A DNA stretch of 64,000 nt. Origin: Siphonodentalium dalli. Lineage: Eukaryota > Mollusca > Scaphopoda > Gadilida > Siphonodentaliidae. A program made the position numbers and the translations under genes. The notes beneath the pieces are model-generated. The model had not been told where the DNA came from, did no database searches, and saw nothing but the letters and a program-made list of their open reading frames with translations. Shown in pieces: positions 15,163-28,012 of this stretch. Location of the stretch: the NCBI GenBank assembly GCA_032622095.1, contig CP136062.1, forward strand, positions 12,613,710 to 12,677,709, read 5' to 3'. How positions within the stretch are numbered: the first letter of the stretch is position 1; the number at the start of each line of letters is the position of its first letter.

Positions 15163-16996
15163 GAGGCGTTATTTCGCTAAAATCCGTTTCAGATTCTGGA
15201 TCCAGATTACAGATTGGTCCCCGTACGACTTGGTTCGGCAAAAGAACAGACCACAAATTTGCAGAATCAGTAAACGAACAGACCGTAATCCTAATTTCGT
15301 GGTAATCCGATTTGGATTCGGATTCCGATTACGGACTCAAATGTTCGTAATGTAAACAAACCGAGATTCCGCCACCTCAGAGTTTAAAAACACAATAAAA
15401 CATAAGAATCCGTCTCTTGTGTACAAATTATTGCAGAATATAAACGATCTATATCAAAGAATTTTAAATGCGGAGACAAATTTGTTTTATTGAATGTAAA
15501 CTGGGAGAATATTACTGAAATTAGCCAAATAATAACGCTATTGATAGTAACGCTGGGGGAGCACTTCGGTTGATGGCAAATCATTGTTGATTGTCACTTT
15601 CATATGTCCATTTCATAATTCCATCCTTAAAATACCGCCCGAACGCATGTCGATTTCGAATTCGGCGGATACGTCACCATTGACCGAATTCATATGAACC
15701 TGCATGGATATGTCTTCTGCTGTGTTCGTTATTATAATGTTTCTTCTTATTCAAGAAATAGTAGGATTATATGGTATCGATGGATTATCAGATACACGTA
15801 TGTACTATCATCTAGTCTTAAAGTTATAGCAATTTTAACATGTTTTGTTTCGTTAAATGCAGTCGTTTTGCGCAATAGTCTCTGTATAGACAACAGACAC
15901 ATGTTCTAGGGACGTGGCTAGAAGTTTCCTCAAATTTCCGGCCAACTGCACCCCCCCCCCCCCCCCCCCATTGAACCAAACATCAATCTCACAGGTTCGC
16001 AGGATTCAATTTGCTCTCCTTGGAAATATCCAATCTGACAAACACTAAGATTGGAAAATTACCAACTTTTACTGGTTGAAAAAAATCAAACAATGAGAAC
16101 AATGCCAACCTATATATGGTGTCAAATTAATGTCCAACTAATGTTGTGTCATGCATGAAATTTCCGACTGCTGGAATGTACCAAAGTTTAGTTTAGATAT
16201 ATTTATTTCAAATATATGTCAAATTTAGATAACACATGATATATAACACATACATTTGTTTATACATACAAAGGAATTGGGGGACAAGTACTGACTCACT
16301 TAAGGGTACCCCCTCTCCCATATGTTATTACACTGAAAAAATAAATAATTAGTAATGGCAAAGCAACATGACTACCAAAACAAGTTGAACATATATACAG
16401 ATCACTCGAGTTAGTCATAAGTTTGTATATGTATTTATTTAAAATCGGGTTTGTTTGTTGTGTTTGTTGGCTTGTACGTATCATTATTTGAAACAGTTAG
16501 TCAAAATAATCCTGATTTTCCTCACGTATGAATGACTGCACAGCTTAGCAAATTGTACCAAAGTTCGGGGTGGGGGTCGAGACACCCAATCAACCCCTGT
16601 CGTCACGTCCCTGTTCAACTGACAAGTTCCGTGTGTTCTTCACAACATCTTCGGAATTTGATTCAGGAGGCCTAGAGCTGTCATGTTTAGATATGCTTGC
16701 CATCATCAATAAACACACTTTAACTTGAAAAAAAGATGCGATTAAGTCGGATTGGCAGCAAATTATGTGCCGTGTATACACACATAGAAGAACAGCATGA
16801 CTTTCACAACAAACATGCACTTTATAAATATAAGATACAAATGATACTTGTGTCAAATACATGAGCCATGTTTGACGCTGGGGGAGAGTTTCGGAGACCA
16901 CGTGGATTTCAAAATCTGACCTAGAATCCGAAATTAGCTCCGCCCCCCGTAATCGGCTTTGGATTCTCAATCCGGATTTTAGCGAAATTACGGCTC
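15163..16996. mobile_element. TIR element, ends GAGGCGTTATTTCGCTAAAA
   Basis: The left end GAGGCGTTATTTCGCTAAAA and the inverted right end GAGCCGTAATTTCGCTAAAA differ at two positions. Homology continues inward (ATCCG, then degenerate GATTCTGGATCC/GGATTCTCAATCC-type words). No clear target duplication was found. A second element is nested at 15908-16612. No transposase is visible, so the copy is non-autonomous. Confidence 0.6.
15908..16612. mobile_element. Nested AGGGACGTGGC element with a poly-C tract
   Basis: The ends AGGGACGTGGC (left) and GTCACGTCCCT (right) are inverted, and GTTC stands outside both ends. A C run follows the left end (15951-15969), then words of the type CCAACTTTTACTGGTTGAAA. 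The same combination of (A)GGGA(C/T)GTGGCTAG, poly-C and TTGGAAATT words recurs at 39330-39815 and 51503-52430, so this is a dispersed family. Confidence 0.5.
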
Positions 16997-17029
16997 TGGC
17001 GACAATGTTTTCCAAAAAAAATCAAAGTA

Positions 17030-18290
17030 TTCGATAGCTCCCATCTAGTTGTCAGCCCGAAGATCAATATGAAGTTTGGTGACTATCAGATGAGGGATAT
17101 GTCTGTACAGTTGCTAAACAATTCAGTCATGCAAAAGAGGATCAAACAGTAAGATCAATACCAAATTAATTGCTGCCTGTGGTAATGTTTTTTAACGAAA
17201 TTCGGGAAAATTAGATTACTCTCACCCTGGTTATCCAGAAGATCATTGTGGAATCTGGTGACGATCGGACAAGGGGTGTCGTCTGTAGGATCAACCAAAT
17301 TATTTAGCCATAAAAATAGTAAAATTCAAGATCACCGCTGGCAGTGATGTCTTCACAGGGACAGTTTGAGAACAAAATATGGCTCACATCTAGCGGTGAC
17401 CCTAAATATCCACATGAGAAAAAGTTCTCCAATAAAAGCTGGCTGCAGGGTGCGCCAATTGATTCAAATTCGAAATTTAGCAGGGTGTACTGCTTGTGGC
17501 CATGTTTTCCCCGCAAATTTGATAGACTGATGGACAAAACCACTGAATCCGTTGAATGAATCAATATACATGTATACATGGATTAATTTATATGCATTGT
17601 TATACACAGTACTGGTATATACTGAAAATAACAATATTACTAGTATACACAAAATAAACCATATATCATGGATGTGGGTTCTAATATCCGAATATGACAG
17701 CTGAGAACTTGGTGTGAATTGAAGATTGGTGGTGTCTCAAGTATATCTAACCCTCCACGTTAGAAACATATGCCACTAAATGTCATAAGTATAATCTAGC
17801 TTGAGGACAGAAGTTATCCATAAAACCCCCCCTTAATTCAACCAGGTCCTCGCGCGATGTATGGCCGATCACATGATGATATAGGGAGGATTATAATTGT
17901 TGTATAAAAACAGCACTGCATGTAAATATAAAATAAAATAGTGCTACATCTTATTACAGATTATTGCCATATATAATCAGTGACTATACAGACAGTCTGA
18001 CAAAATAAAGTTTCAGTGACACTCTATCCGAAGAGGGGAATAATTCCATCTGTTACAGTCAATGGAGCAATTATGAATCTGGAAAGGTGAAATTTCTAAG
18101 TAATACTAGATATCGACATGACGCGATAACATATAACGTACATGCAATATGACCGCTGGCGACCATTTGTTCCTATAAAATTAAAAAAATATTTGATAGC
18201 TCTCATCTGATAGATCAATATCAAGATAAATATGAAGTTTGGTGATGATCGGATGAGTGAAGTGGACTGTGCTAAACGGTTTAGTAATGC
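17030..18290. repeat. Dispersed repeat: GCTCCCATCT...GATGATCGGATGAG units
   Basis: Degenerate units of about 130-180 bp contain GCTCCCATCT, GAAGATCAATATGAAGTTTG, GGTGAxxATCxGATGAG and GCTAAAC-ATTxAGTxATGC. Copies are seen near 17035, 17215 and 18195, and again at 40985-41400. No coding potential is supported. Confidence 0.65.
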
Positions 18291-18600
18291 TTAAAAAGAT
18301 TCTTACCTTAATATTTTTATGTTCACTTTATAAACTTCACTGAGTCATCTTTGTCATGTATTGAGTTTGATATCGTTTGTTAACAGTTTATAAATCATGT
18401 ATGTCTCATGTTTGTTATTTTAATTTATGTGTTTATTATCATTAAATAAAGTTGCATTCCTTAAAAAGATTCTTACCTCAATGTTTTTATGTTCACTTTA
18501 TAAACTCCACTGAGTCATCTTTGTCATGTATTGAATTTGATATCTTTTGTTAACAGTTTATAAATTATGTATGTCTCGTGTTCGTTATTATATTATATAC
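18291..18600. repeat. Direct duplication with period of about 170 bp
   Basis: CTTAAAAAGATTCTTACCT begins both copies (about 18291 and 18461). The remaining sequence (TTTTTATGTTCACTTTATAAAC, here described by its ends, and CATCTTTGTCATGTATTGA) is nearly identical. ATTAAATAAAGTTGCATTCC lies just before the second copy and resembles a polyadenylation region. Confidence 0.75.
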
Positions 18601-19555
18601 AGTTTATAGTGTGTTTCAGCTGGTTTCAGAACGAAACAAAAAATGAATAAAATCAACAAATTTGTAAATTTAAAAAAAATTCAAACGTTGTTGTATTCCA
18701 TGTCCCAACCCGGACATATACACCAAATTTCAATAATATTCATTGAGAAACAACGGACCAAACGCCATATAGCACCCCGTATACATCTTTTATTCCGAGC
18801 TGACCTTTTATTCCGAGTTGGCACACGTCGATTGGGGCGAGTTAGCCCTGGGGCGAGTACGCCGATTCCGACACCTTCTCTATTTGCAGCAGGTATACGT
18901 TTACGCTGATTTACGCGTAATTTAATTTACAAAGTTCCCCAATTGGTATCGTAAATAGAGCGACCTTATTTGACAGAGAATGCCTCTGTTATTGATTATC
19001 AAGTTGCTATACATTAAAAACGACAAATTCACATGCTCGTTCAAGCGCAGTAGTCTATTTCCCCATGTTAAAGGACATCCACAAATACTAAATAACGCTA
19101 ACCTACTGCGAATGTTTGACACGACAACTGTTAACATATTTGGGCTGAATTCATCTGACGCGGTATTATTCCTCAAAATAAACAACAAAACCATCGTTAC
19201 TTGGAAATGTAGTTTGGGCTAACATTTACATAAATCCTCCACAACATTTATCCCGACACACACGTCAGATGAAAAACAGCCATGAAGTAAACGGCCAAAT
19301 TGGCCGAAACAAGCCACCATGTGCGTGGCGGTGTGTGGTGGGGGCGGGGGTGGTGTTGAGACAATATATATATAATTATATATTAATTAGCGTTTATTCG
19401 GCGTTCACCGGATTATACCGGCATTTGGAAAAAAAACGTGACATCTGGCAACTATATCCCATCAGGAATGCATATTATGGTCTCGTTGTGTCATTGCGAT
19501 TGCTCGTTGTGTATGTAAATGACTCTTCTGTAAGATAAAGGCATAACATTACACC
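18601..19555. other. No gene supported
   Basis: Several open frames of 80-90 codons overlap on both strands (for example 18643-18909, 18922-19194 and 18980-19222), but none shows a recognisable domain or convincing codon bias. A (TA)-rich patch and a G-rich GGTGGGGGCGGGGGTGG stretch (19337-19353) are present. Confidence 0.5.
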
Positions 19556-20289
19556 AATATGCCAATGTTTCCCTGTAGAGACAATAGTGGAGTCGCTTAA
19601 CGAAAAATCGTTCACTTTTGGATAAAAGCATGAAACTTTCAGGGTTGGATGGGTATGTGGTCCTTATCAACCAGTTAGCTGGTTCCAGGTTTCTGGTGAC
19701 CCCTTGACCTTCAAATTGACCTTGACATTTCGAAAATTTGAGATTTAGGGGTATCTATTTTGTATCGAATATAATGGCTATATTAAAGGATATATAGACA
19801 TTGGAGATTGTCGAAGCGATACCATGGATGTCCGCCTTTGTATCCACATTCAATTTGTCTATGATAATCCAAAATGGCCGCCATAATCATGGACGCCAAA
19901 ATAAAATAAAAATTACGTTTTTTCACTAATATCTTTCAAATCAGTTCCTGCTTTTTGGAACTGTTGAGAATTGCAACTTTATTTTGTATTGGTCATATTA
20001 ACTGAACATTGGAGCAAAGAAATATGCCATTAGTGGGCTCACTGCCAACTCCGATCCCATAAAACTTCGATTTTACAGAAAGCGGTATAAAAATTCACAA
20101 AAAATCACCATTGGGATTCTAGTTATATTTCGTCAAGAATGGGAAGAACTGTGCAATCTAAGTGACAAATTCCATTTCTTATGAATATTCCAACTCAATT
20201 GTACCCTAATTGTCAATTTGGCTCAAAATGGCTGCCAAAATGGCAGCCAGAATATGGAAAAAATGTAAATATTGCCCCAGCGAGTCATG

Positions 20290-22480
20290 CAACCACATAT
20301 ACCGTATAGCCATATTTAGTTATAACCGTACACCACGCACTTGACTATATAGTCACAAGTCACCACGCAGGTATATTTCTACGCCTCACCCACGACCGTA
20401 TAATCACTCTATATATAGCCCTTCACCCCATTCATGACCATACAGTCACTTCATGTATACATATTCGCCTCACCATTGGCCATATAATTACTCCATGTAT
20501 ATATATTTGCAACACCCATGACCATGTAGTCACCCAAGCTATACATATACGCCACACCCATAACAATATAGTCTCTCCAAGTACACATATACGCATCACC
20601 AATGGCCATACAGACGTTCTATATATACCATGCAATACCCAGTCGACATAAATTTCGACTCAGTATATCATATAAATTAATCTGAGTCGAACAGGACTGG
20701 TCGGAAAGCTATTTCCAGACTTGGGGATATACCAGGAAATTCCTTGTTTTGATTGGAAGCGGTACCATAAACCGCTAACCGATAACAGCTGCGCGTGTCC
20801 CGTAAAAATAGCTCAGGTGTCATCTGTATACGGCGAACGCAATAGTCGTTTAACTCGGTCATGTGGCACTGATTTAAAGTTAGTTTTAATAGTCGTATTG
20901 ATTTTTACCAGCTGCTTTATTAAAGAAAAACACTTTTGACAAATGGCATGAATCTGATCGGCGGCGAAATAACTGATGCCGATATTCAGTGTTCTGTACT
21001 AGTAAATCTCTGCCTCTCGTAACATTCCAATACAACCGCATAAATTGTTCCTTATTTGGAATGTCTGTGACACCAGTATGACGTCACGATATTGGGGGAA
21101 GCCCATTGTTCTGGAAATGGGTTTGTACATGAATTCGTGTCGACGTAATATTATAATTATTACGGAGATGTTTACGTCGACTGACCAATACCCCGCTCAC
21201 ACGACCATTCATACACCCAGGCTTGCATATACACCTCACTCATGACAATTCAGCCACTCGATGTATACTCATAACCACATATAGTCAATAATTGTTTACC
21301 AATTCACATCACCATTGGCTATATGGTTATTCCCTTTACACATATTGGCCGCACCAATGGTCATATAGCCACTAAAGATATACATGTGCACCCCACCATG
21401 CCTCTAAAGTCACTCCAGGTATACATATACACCTCACCAGTGGCCATGCAGCTTTCAAGACATACCAATACCCAGCGCATCACCTCACCATTGGCCATAC
21501 GGTCAATTCCTGTATACACATGACCATATAGCCACTCAAAATATACATATACACCCCACTCATGACCATAGAGTCACTCCAGTTGTGCGTATACACCTCA
21601 CTAATTGCCATACAATCCGTCAAGACATACCAGTACCATTTACACCACCTCACCATCGGCCATCTCCCTCATACCTATTTGCCACATGCATGGCATATAG
21701 CCACTCAAGATATACATATACACCCCACACATGGCCATAGAGTCATTCAATGTATACATATACACCTCAGCATTGAATGGATACACCAATACCACATGTC
21801 CATTTGTATACCCCAGACTTGCATATACACCTCACGCATGACAATTCAGCTATTCGCTGTATACTCATACATCCGATCCATGATCATACAGCGACTCACT
21901 GTGAAAATACACCAACAGCAAAGATGCACATACATACCATATACACCTAAGATCACAATGCCACTTCATATATACCAACACGCTCGCCAATGACCATCCA
22001 TCTATGCATATACATTTCAACAATCATGACCATACAACCGTTCCATGTACACTTATAATTAGTATACACATAAGCATACAACCACTCCTTATGTATCCAT
22101 ACACCCCACCCATTTTCATACAACCAACACATGTATACACATACACCCATAAATGACAATAAAGCCACCAAATGTACACCTGTACATTCCACACATGATC
22201 ATAAAGTCACTCCATATATACATAAACAACACACGGATGGAATGTAGCTACTCTTGTTATACCCATACACCACTTCAGTGACTATACAGCCACTCCACGT
22301 ATACCTATTCACCTCATGCATTAACACTCCTTGTTTACCTGCATCTCACCATAAACACCACACACATGACCATATAGACACTCCTTGTATAACTAGTCAC
22401 ACCATTCGTGATTATATTTCATGTATATATATTAACATCATCTGTGACCACAAAGTCACTCCCTGACTACCATTTTACAA
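20290..22480. repeat. Degenerate minisatellite, period about 55-60 bp
   Basis: The array repeats GTATACATATACACCTCACC followed by CATGACCATATAGTCACTCCA-type words, with heavy divergence and unit-length drift. Long open frames (21562-21993 plus, 21953-22192 minus) are entirely inside the repeat and encode low-complexity His/Tyr/Thr-rich strings. They are not genes. A 542-bp insertion at 20641-21182 splits the array. Confidence 0.85.
20641..21182. mobile_element. 542-bp TIR insertion in the satellite, CAATACCC flanks
   Basis: The left end AGTCGACATAAA and the right end TTTACGTCGACT are inverted. CAATACCC precedes the left end (20633-20640) and recurs at 21186-21193, three bases beyond the right end. 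This fits an 8-bp duplication in which the element's right end extends by GAC. The non-satellite composition between the ends supports an insertion. No transposase is visible. Confidence 0.6.
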
Positions 22481-23279
22481 ACAACATGTATTAAGTTGAT
22501 CAATGTTGAAAATTTTGACGCTAATTTGTGAGAGTAGCAACATTAATTGGTCCCGCTCAGCTCAGTTCCCGTCAGAAACATGGCCAGAATCTCAAAAGAA
22601 GTTTTTTAGGCAAAATTCCATACTGCATCCTTTAAAATGAATTTGTAATGCCTCATAAGTTACTGGGACAACCATAATAGAACCTATAGTTTTCACTTGA
22701 TTAAGTAACATGTTTAATAACCCACTAGGTCACAATTTGCTACCTTTTCGGAACAGCAGAGAATAATGTTTGGGATATATATGAAAAATTAACTTGTTGG
22801 GTGAATAAGAAATGTTAGTATTCAATCTATATATCACATAATAGTAAAATTATGTCATCAACCACAACTTGTATGTGGTTGCATGGCACGAAGCATGGGG
22901 CAATATTTACCATTTTTCACATTTTGGCCGCCATTTTTGCAGCCATTTTGAGCCAAAGTGACAAGTTTGGAACCAATGAGTTGAAATATGCATAATAAAT
23001 GGAATGTTTCAATAAAATTGCACAGTTCTGCCCATTTCTTGATGAAATATGACTGGAAATCACAATGGTGATTTTGGGAAAATGTTATACCGCTTTCTGT
23101 AAAATCGAATTTTTGAGAGATCAGAAGGGTTTCTGACTTCATGAATTGCACATTTCATTGCTTCAATGGTCAGTTAACATGAATAGTACAACATAAAGTG
23201 AGAATTCTCAACCAATACCAAACAGCATAAACTTATCTTAAAGATATTAGAGAAAACAAATCAAATTTTCCACTTCCAG

Positions 23280-24972
23280 TAGTCCAAGTCTTCTCGTACT
23301 AAAACCGGCTAAGATATTGGGATGGAGGTGCCGGTCTTTAGTCCGAGTTCCAGGCCCATGGTCTCCTTTGACACGAGTTAATCGTTAGTGACCCGCTCAA
23401 ATAAAACCACAATTATATGAAATAAAATATCACAATTGCTACAATAAACGGATAGTTTCCGCAGAAGACATGCTATTTGATCTGAAACCCACATCGGTTG
23501 TGAATTGAAAGCGGTAATTTAATGTGAAAAGAAACTTTTGCCGCAGTGTTTACATATTTTTTAAAGTATGCGAACTCAGTTGACCTTGCGAACTGCGTTC
23601 GGCATTTTCCGGTGAAAATATTCCGTAGATTTTCAATCAACCACGCACGATGAATTCTCCATTGTAATCGTAATTATACGTGACAATAAATAAATTATTA
23701 CATAGATTAAATACATATTGAAGATATAAATGTAATACATTAAATAAATTACGGGAATTATAACCATCTCACAGTTTAAAACAGTGTAAACACAATGACC
23801 ATTAGAATATCATGGGGGCCGCCATTGGTTGGTTGGTTGGTTGTAATTTCCTCCGTTGTCTTCGGAGAACCCTGTATTAAACAGGTACACAATATCAACT
23901 GCTGATCAGTTTCTGGTAAGAGGATTAGTCTCCAGCAGCAGTAGATAGTCAGAAGGAATGTAGGAAGAATTTTCCAAGAATAGCAGGAGAGAGTTCCGCA
24001 AGTATTACCGCACATACATGTATACCATATACCACTATTATATTAGATTGATAGAGGTTAGTATCGAGCATAGATTATGCACTATTTCAGAGAGTTAATG
24101 ATTTGTAGTCGTTAGTGCTAGTAGTTAGTATAATCTTCAAATAAATCAAACAATGAAATTTGACTTGAGTCCATGATTAGATTTTGATTGCCTTGGTTGT
24201 CACCTTACGTCTGTTTGCTGATGGTAGCTGCTCGGAAATTATGCAGCTCGAAAATCATTGCTCGACTGATATGTTCGATCTTTTGAACCAGGTCCCAGTT
24301 ATTACCGATTAGGTTGGAAATTCTAATATGGGTACAGTCGAGTAAGCAGTGCAGCATTAACTGTTCAGAACAACTAATCTCCTCTGCAACATCTGGACAG
24401 CAACCATTGGAAAGTAGATTCTTCATCGCCTTAATGTGATTACTTCGAACTTCTTCACTAGCTGAGCACTCAAGAAGAAAGTGCTCACGATTTTCTGGCT
24501 TTTCCTTACATAGCAGACAGGTTGGAGAGACTTCAAACTGGTTGAATTGGTGTCTATTTGCTTGAAGTATGTATGTTCCCGTTTGTATCGAAATTCGTCT
24601 CGGCCAAAACAAACACCGGACAATGCCGAAGTTCTTCGGAACCTGAGTTCGGCTTTCAGTTAAGTAAACAAAGTAAACAAACAGAAAAAACAGCGATGTT
24701 GGTGACAATCAACCGGAATATTCTATGCGTAATTTAACATGAAAGTTAGATTATTATACACCATTATGACCATGATATGTCTCTCTTTCCGATGTATATA
24801 GCATCATGTATTGATTCATTAGGTAAATCGAGTAAAATACACCACAGATTCCCGCCACAGATCGTGGGCGTAACTCGTGTGATAGGATTGGTATGCAAGC
24901 GGGCTGGGACTAAAAACAGCAAATCGCCATCCCAATATCTTAGCTGGTTTTAGTACAAGAAGACTGGGACTA
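23280..24972. mobile_element. 1.7-kb TIR element with perfect 8-bp TSD ACTTCCAG
   Basis: The left end TAGTCCAAGTCTTCTCGTAC and the inverted right end TAGTCCCAGTCTTCTTGTAC continue as matching TAAAACC(G/A)GCTAAGATATT. ACTTCCAG is present exactly at 23272-23279 and 24973-24980. The element interrupts the 360-bp repeat, whose uninterrupted form reads CACTTCCGGCTGCCA at 25323. The 8-bp duplication with TAG ends suggests hAT. It carries a reverse-transcriptase tail from a different element (24205-24708). Confidence 0.85.
24205..24708 (-). pseudogene. C-terminal zinc-knuckle tail of a LINE reverse transcriptase
   Basis: The frame reads TGTYILQANRHQFNQ, then SPTCLLCKEKPENREHFLLE and CSASEEVR. This is the C-terminal pattern tGtYiLQ-x-nR-x-x-FnQ...C-x-x-C-x(n)-E-x-x-HFLL-x-C found after the reverse transcriptase in several LINE clades. 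The frame ends about 90 residues later with no hallmark domain. The catalytic regions are missing, so this is a truncated fragment. It lies within the hAT-like element 23280-24972, which either captured it or was hit by it. Confidence 0.8.
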
Positions 24973-24984
24973 ACTTCCAGCTGC

Positions 24985-25700
24985 CATTTTTTCAGCCATT
25001 TTGAACCAAAGTGACAATTTTGGTTCTAATGAGTTGGAATATGCATAAAAAATGGAATGCTTCACTAAAATTGCACAGTTCTTCCCATTTATTATGAAAT
25101 ATGACTAGAAATCCCAATGGTAATTTTTTGTAAAATGTTATACCGCTTTCTGTAAAAGCGAATTTTTGAGGGACCAGAAGGGTTTATGATCCCATGAATA
25201 GCATATTTCATTGCTCCAATGGTCAGTTAACATGAAAAATACAACATAAAGTCACAATTCTCAACCAGTACCAAACAGCATAAACTGATATTAAAGACAT
25301 TAGAGAAAACAAATCAAATTTTCCACTTCCGGCTGCCATTTTTGCAGCCATTTTGAGCTAAAGTGACAATTTTGGTACTAATGAGTTGGAATATACATAA
25401 GAAATGGAATGTTTCACTAAAATTTCACAGTTCTGCCCATTTTTTGATGAAATATGACTAGAAATCCCAATGGTGATTTTTGGTAAAATTTTATACCGCT
25501 TTCTGTAATAATCGAATTTTTGAGGGATCAGAAGGGTTTCTGACACCATGAATGACATATGTCATTGCTCCAATGGTCAGTTAACATGAACAATCCAACA
25601 TAAAGTCACAGTTCTCAACCAGTACCAAACAGCATAAACTGATCTTAAAGATATTAGAGAAAAAAAATATCAAAGTTTACACTTCCAGCTGCCATTTTGA
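24985..25700. repeat. Two tandem copies of a 360-bp unit
   Basis: Units begin at TTCCGGCTGCCATTTTTGCA (or TTCCAGCTGCC) and contain AAAGTGACAATTTTGG, CACAGTTCTGCCCATTT, CCCAATGGTGATTTTT, TATACCGCTTTCTGTAA and GGTCAGTTAACATGAA. The junction is near 25327. A further copy is at 22900-23275, before the insertion, and an inverted copy is at 19850-20280. Short minus frames here (25358-25558, 22858-23151) are repeat by-products. Confidence 0.85.
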
Positions 25701-26040
25701 CGGCCATCTTGGACGATGAGTTCCAATTTTACCCTATAATGGTGGCATTTTATCTTATCTTCACAAAAATGTATACATTTGTATACATAGGACAAGACTG
25801 TCTCACTATAATTTGCATCAAACTGACTTAGTGACCCGTCTGAAAAACGGCGGCCATGTTGGGCGCTATCTTGAATTTAACGGGTTTCACTTAACCGAAA
25901 TCTGGAACCAGCTGGAATATGATCAGGGATATAGTTGACAATATATGTGCGAAGTTTGGTGCTTTTATCCGGAAGTGAACGATTCTTCCATTATTGATCA
26001 TTATTGTGGGTTAAAGTGACACAACAATCTTCACCAATAT

Positions 26041-26773
26041 ACCCCCATTGACTGAAGCAATGATAAGGCGGAATCCCGCAGATATCTATTTTTAGCCACA
26101 ATTCCATCCGCACGATCCGATTGGTCGGCGACCTTTCGTCACCAATTTGATACGATTGTTTTTACGACTTTGGAATAATAAATCACTCTCATTCTCAAGA
26201 CGAAGTAAATTAATTAAAACCTAGTTAGAACGTATATTTGAATTAGATTATCGGAGTTTTAACTCGGTGTATGGTGCGTTGAGTGTTGGGTCGTCACATA
26301 TGAATTCAACGATTATTGCCTGGAAAACTGGTCAAAACTCGTTTCGAATAAGTTCGTGTGTTGTTGACATTGTAATTGAATATTGTCAACAGCGGGAATT
26401 CTCAGCCTGATGACCAAGGAGCCGAGTGACTCGGGTCTCAATGGGACCTGTTGGAGAACCAATCGTTCAAACACGCAGATTTAAAAAAAACAGTGTGGGT
26501 AGATAGCGTCAGACAAATGTACATGTAGCAAGTGCAATTTGACACTGAAATGTACTAATATGCATGTATGGCTTTGGATTGGACTGGCTGCATTATGCCT
26601 ACACTGACTACATACAGACCCTGCAGATTCAAATTCAACAAGTCTCAACAGTGACCCGTATAGTATTAAAATGACTAATTTCAAAATGTGTGGCCCAATA
26701 TTAGATATATTTTTTTGTTGGGGGAAGTGTAGATCATGCCATGAATGATCTCTACTCTGGGTAATATGATTAT
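26041..26773. other. No gene supported
   Basis: The 102-codon minus frame at 26481-26789 shows no recognisable domain and partly overlaps the neighbouring element. I see no tRNA or splice-bounded exon. Confidence 0.45.
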
Positions 26774-28011
26774 GAGAGGCCACATTCACATTGAATTGCG
26801 CTTAAGTGCAATTGAATGCGCTTAAGCAAAATTTATTGCACTTAAGGGCAAACGATTGTGCATTTAAAGTGCGATAAAATATTGTGCTTAAGTACAAATA
26901 GGGCATTCATGCTTAAGCATTATGAGTTGCACTTAAGCATGGTTAATTGCGCTCAAGTGCAATTAATTGTAACTACTATCTAGCCTACCCATAAAATATT
27001 AATTGTCATAACCTGGAGTATCGCCTAGCATCACAAGAAGAGCATGTGCTAATTTTAACCTTTTTAAATAAGCCTAGTACAGTTACCTCTAACTGTATGT
27101 GTGCAACATTCAAAGATAATCCATAATGTCATATAATTATCAGCATCCCTTATATCCAAAAAATGGATGTCTCCTCTAGTATGTTTTAATATATTTTTTT
27201 TAAAGAATTTTTGCACAGATTTGGGCCATAGCTATGGTCATATAGCAATAATGTGGTGTCACTGTATGAGGGTTTACTTATTTACTTAAATCGTGTGAAA
27301 AACCCTAAATATTGTCATATTATCAGCATCCCTGTCCCAAAAATATGTGTTTCATTCTGGGAGCTTTGGTGTCTCACTCCTCGAGCTCTGGTAGTTTTAT
27401 TAAATCAGCGTCTCTTGTAGTATGTCCATGTCATAAACTGTAGCGCGAATATGGTGTCACTGAGGACCTGCTTCCCTCATATGGTGCACATGTATACCGG
27501 TATATACTCGAAAATCAAAGTTGCACCAACTAATACAGAAGTCAATGCTATCACGAATTGCCTGAACTAAAACAGAAGGTAATGCTATCGCGAGTCTACC
27601 ATATCAATAAAGAACTTAGACTTGCTCCCTACCCATCCAAACTAATGAAAACAAGAGGTGATATGTCAGTAAGAACTATAAGGTTGAGTTATGGATAAAC
27701 CTATTTATTCACCAGGGGTGTTTTATATAATAGTTACATATAACCATGAAATGCGCTTAAGATTAGCCAATTGATTGCGCACAGCAAGATTGATTGCGCT
27801 TAAGCACAAATAATTATGTTTTCAAGAACAAATTACTATGCTTAAGCGCAATCGACTGCACTTAAGATCAATGATTGCGCTTAAGAACAATGATAAGTTC
27901 AAGTAATTCTGCTTAAGTGTAATTATTTGTGCTTAAGTGCAATTAATTGCGCTCAAGTGCAATTAATTGCGCTTAATCACACTTCATTACTAAATGGCAA
28001 TTTGGCCTCCC
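26774..28011. mobile_element. CTTAAG-palindrome element, copy 1 (1.24 kb)
   Basis: The left end GAGAGGCCACATTCACATTG and the inverted right end GGGAGGCCAAATTGCCATTT are related. Each end carries a dense array of variants of the palindrome ATTGCGCTTAAGTGCAAT, centred on CTTAAG (about 26790-26970 and 27750-27985). The middle (27000-27740) is unrelated AT-rich sequence with no open reading frame. No clear target duplication was found. The left end closely matches that of 33102-33517. Confidence 0.75.
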
Positions 28012-28012
28012 A

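Larger units (their letters stand above)
19556..26040. mobile_element. Giant foldback-like composite with satellite core
   Basis: Both ends carry inverted copies of ATCGTTCACTT-x-x-GGATAAAAGCA (left about 19609, right about 25960-25985), followed inward by AGCTGGTTCCAG. Further inward are inverted arms of a unit of about 360 bp (left 19850-20280; right 22860-23275 and 24985-25700). Between them lies a degenerate satellite (20290-22480). Two separate insertions interrupt it (20641-21182 and 23280-24972). The outer word also occurs near 3200-3270. No coding capacity belongs to the composite itself. Confidence 0.6.

Noticed and set aside
21562-21993. 143-codon plus-strand frame
   Set aside because: It is a translation of the degenerate 55-60 bp satellite, with a low-complexity His/Tyr/Thr pattern.
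26790-27985. CTTAAG arrays as a CRISPR-like or regulatory repeat
   Set aside because: The units are imperfect palindromes with irregular spacing in a eukaryotic genome and pair with defined element ends, so a transposon is the simpler explanation.
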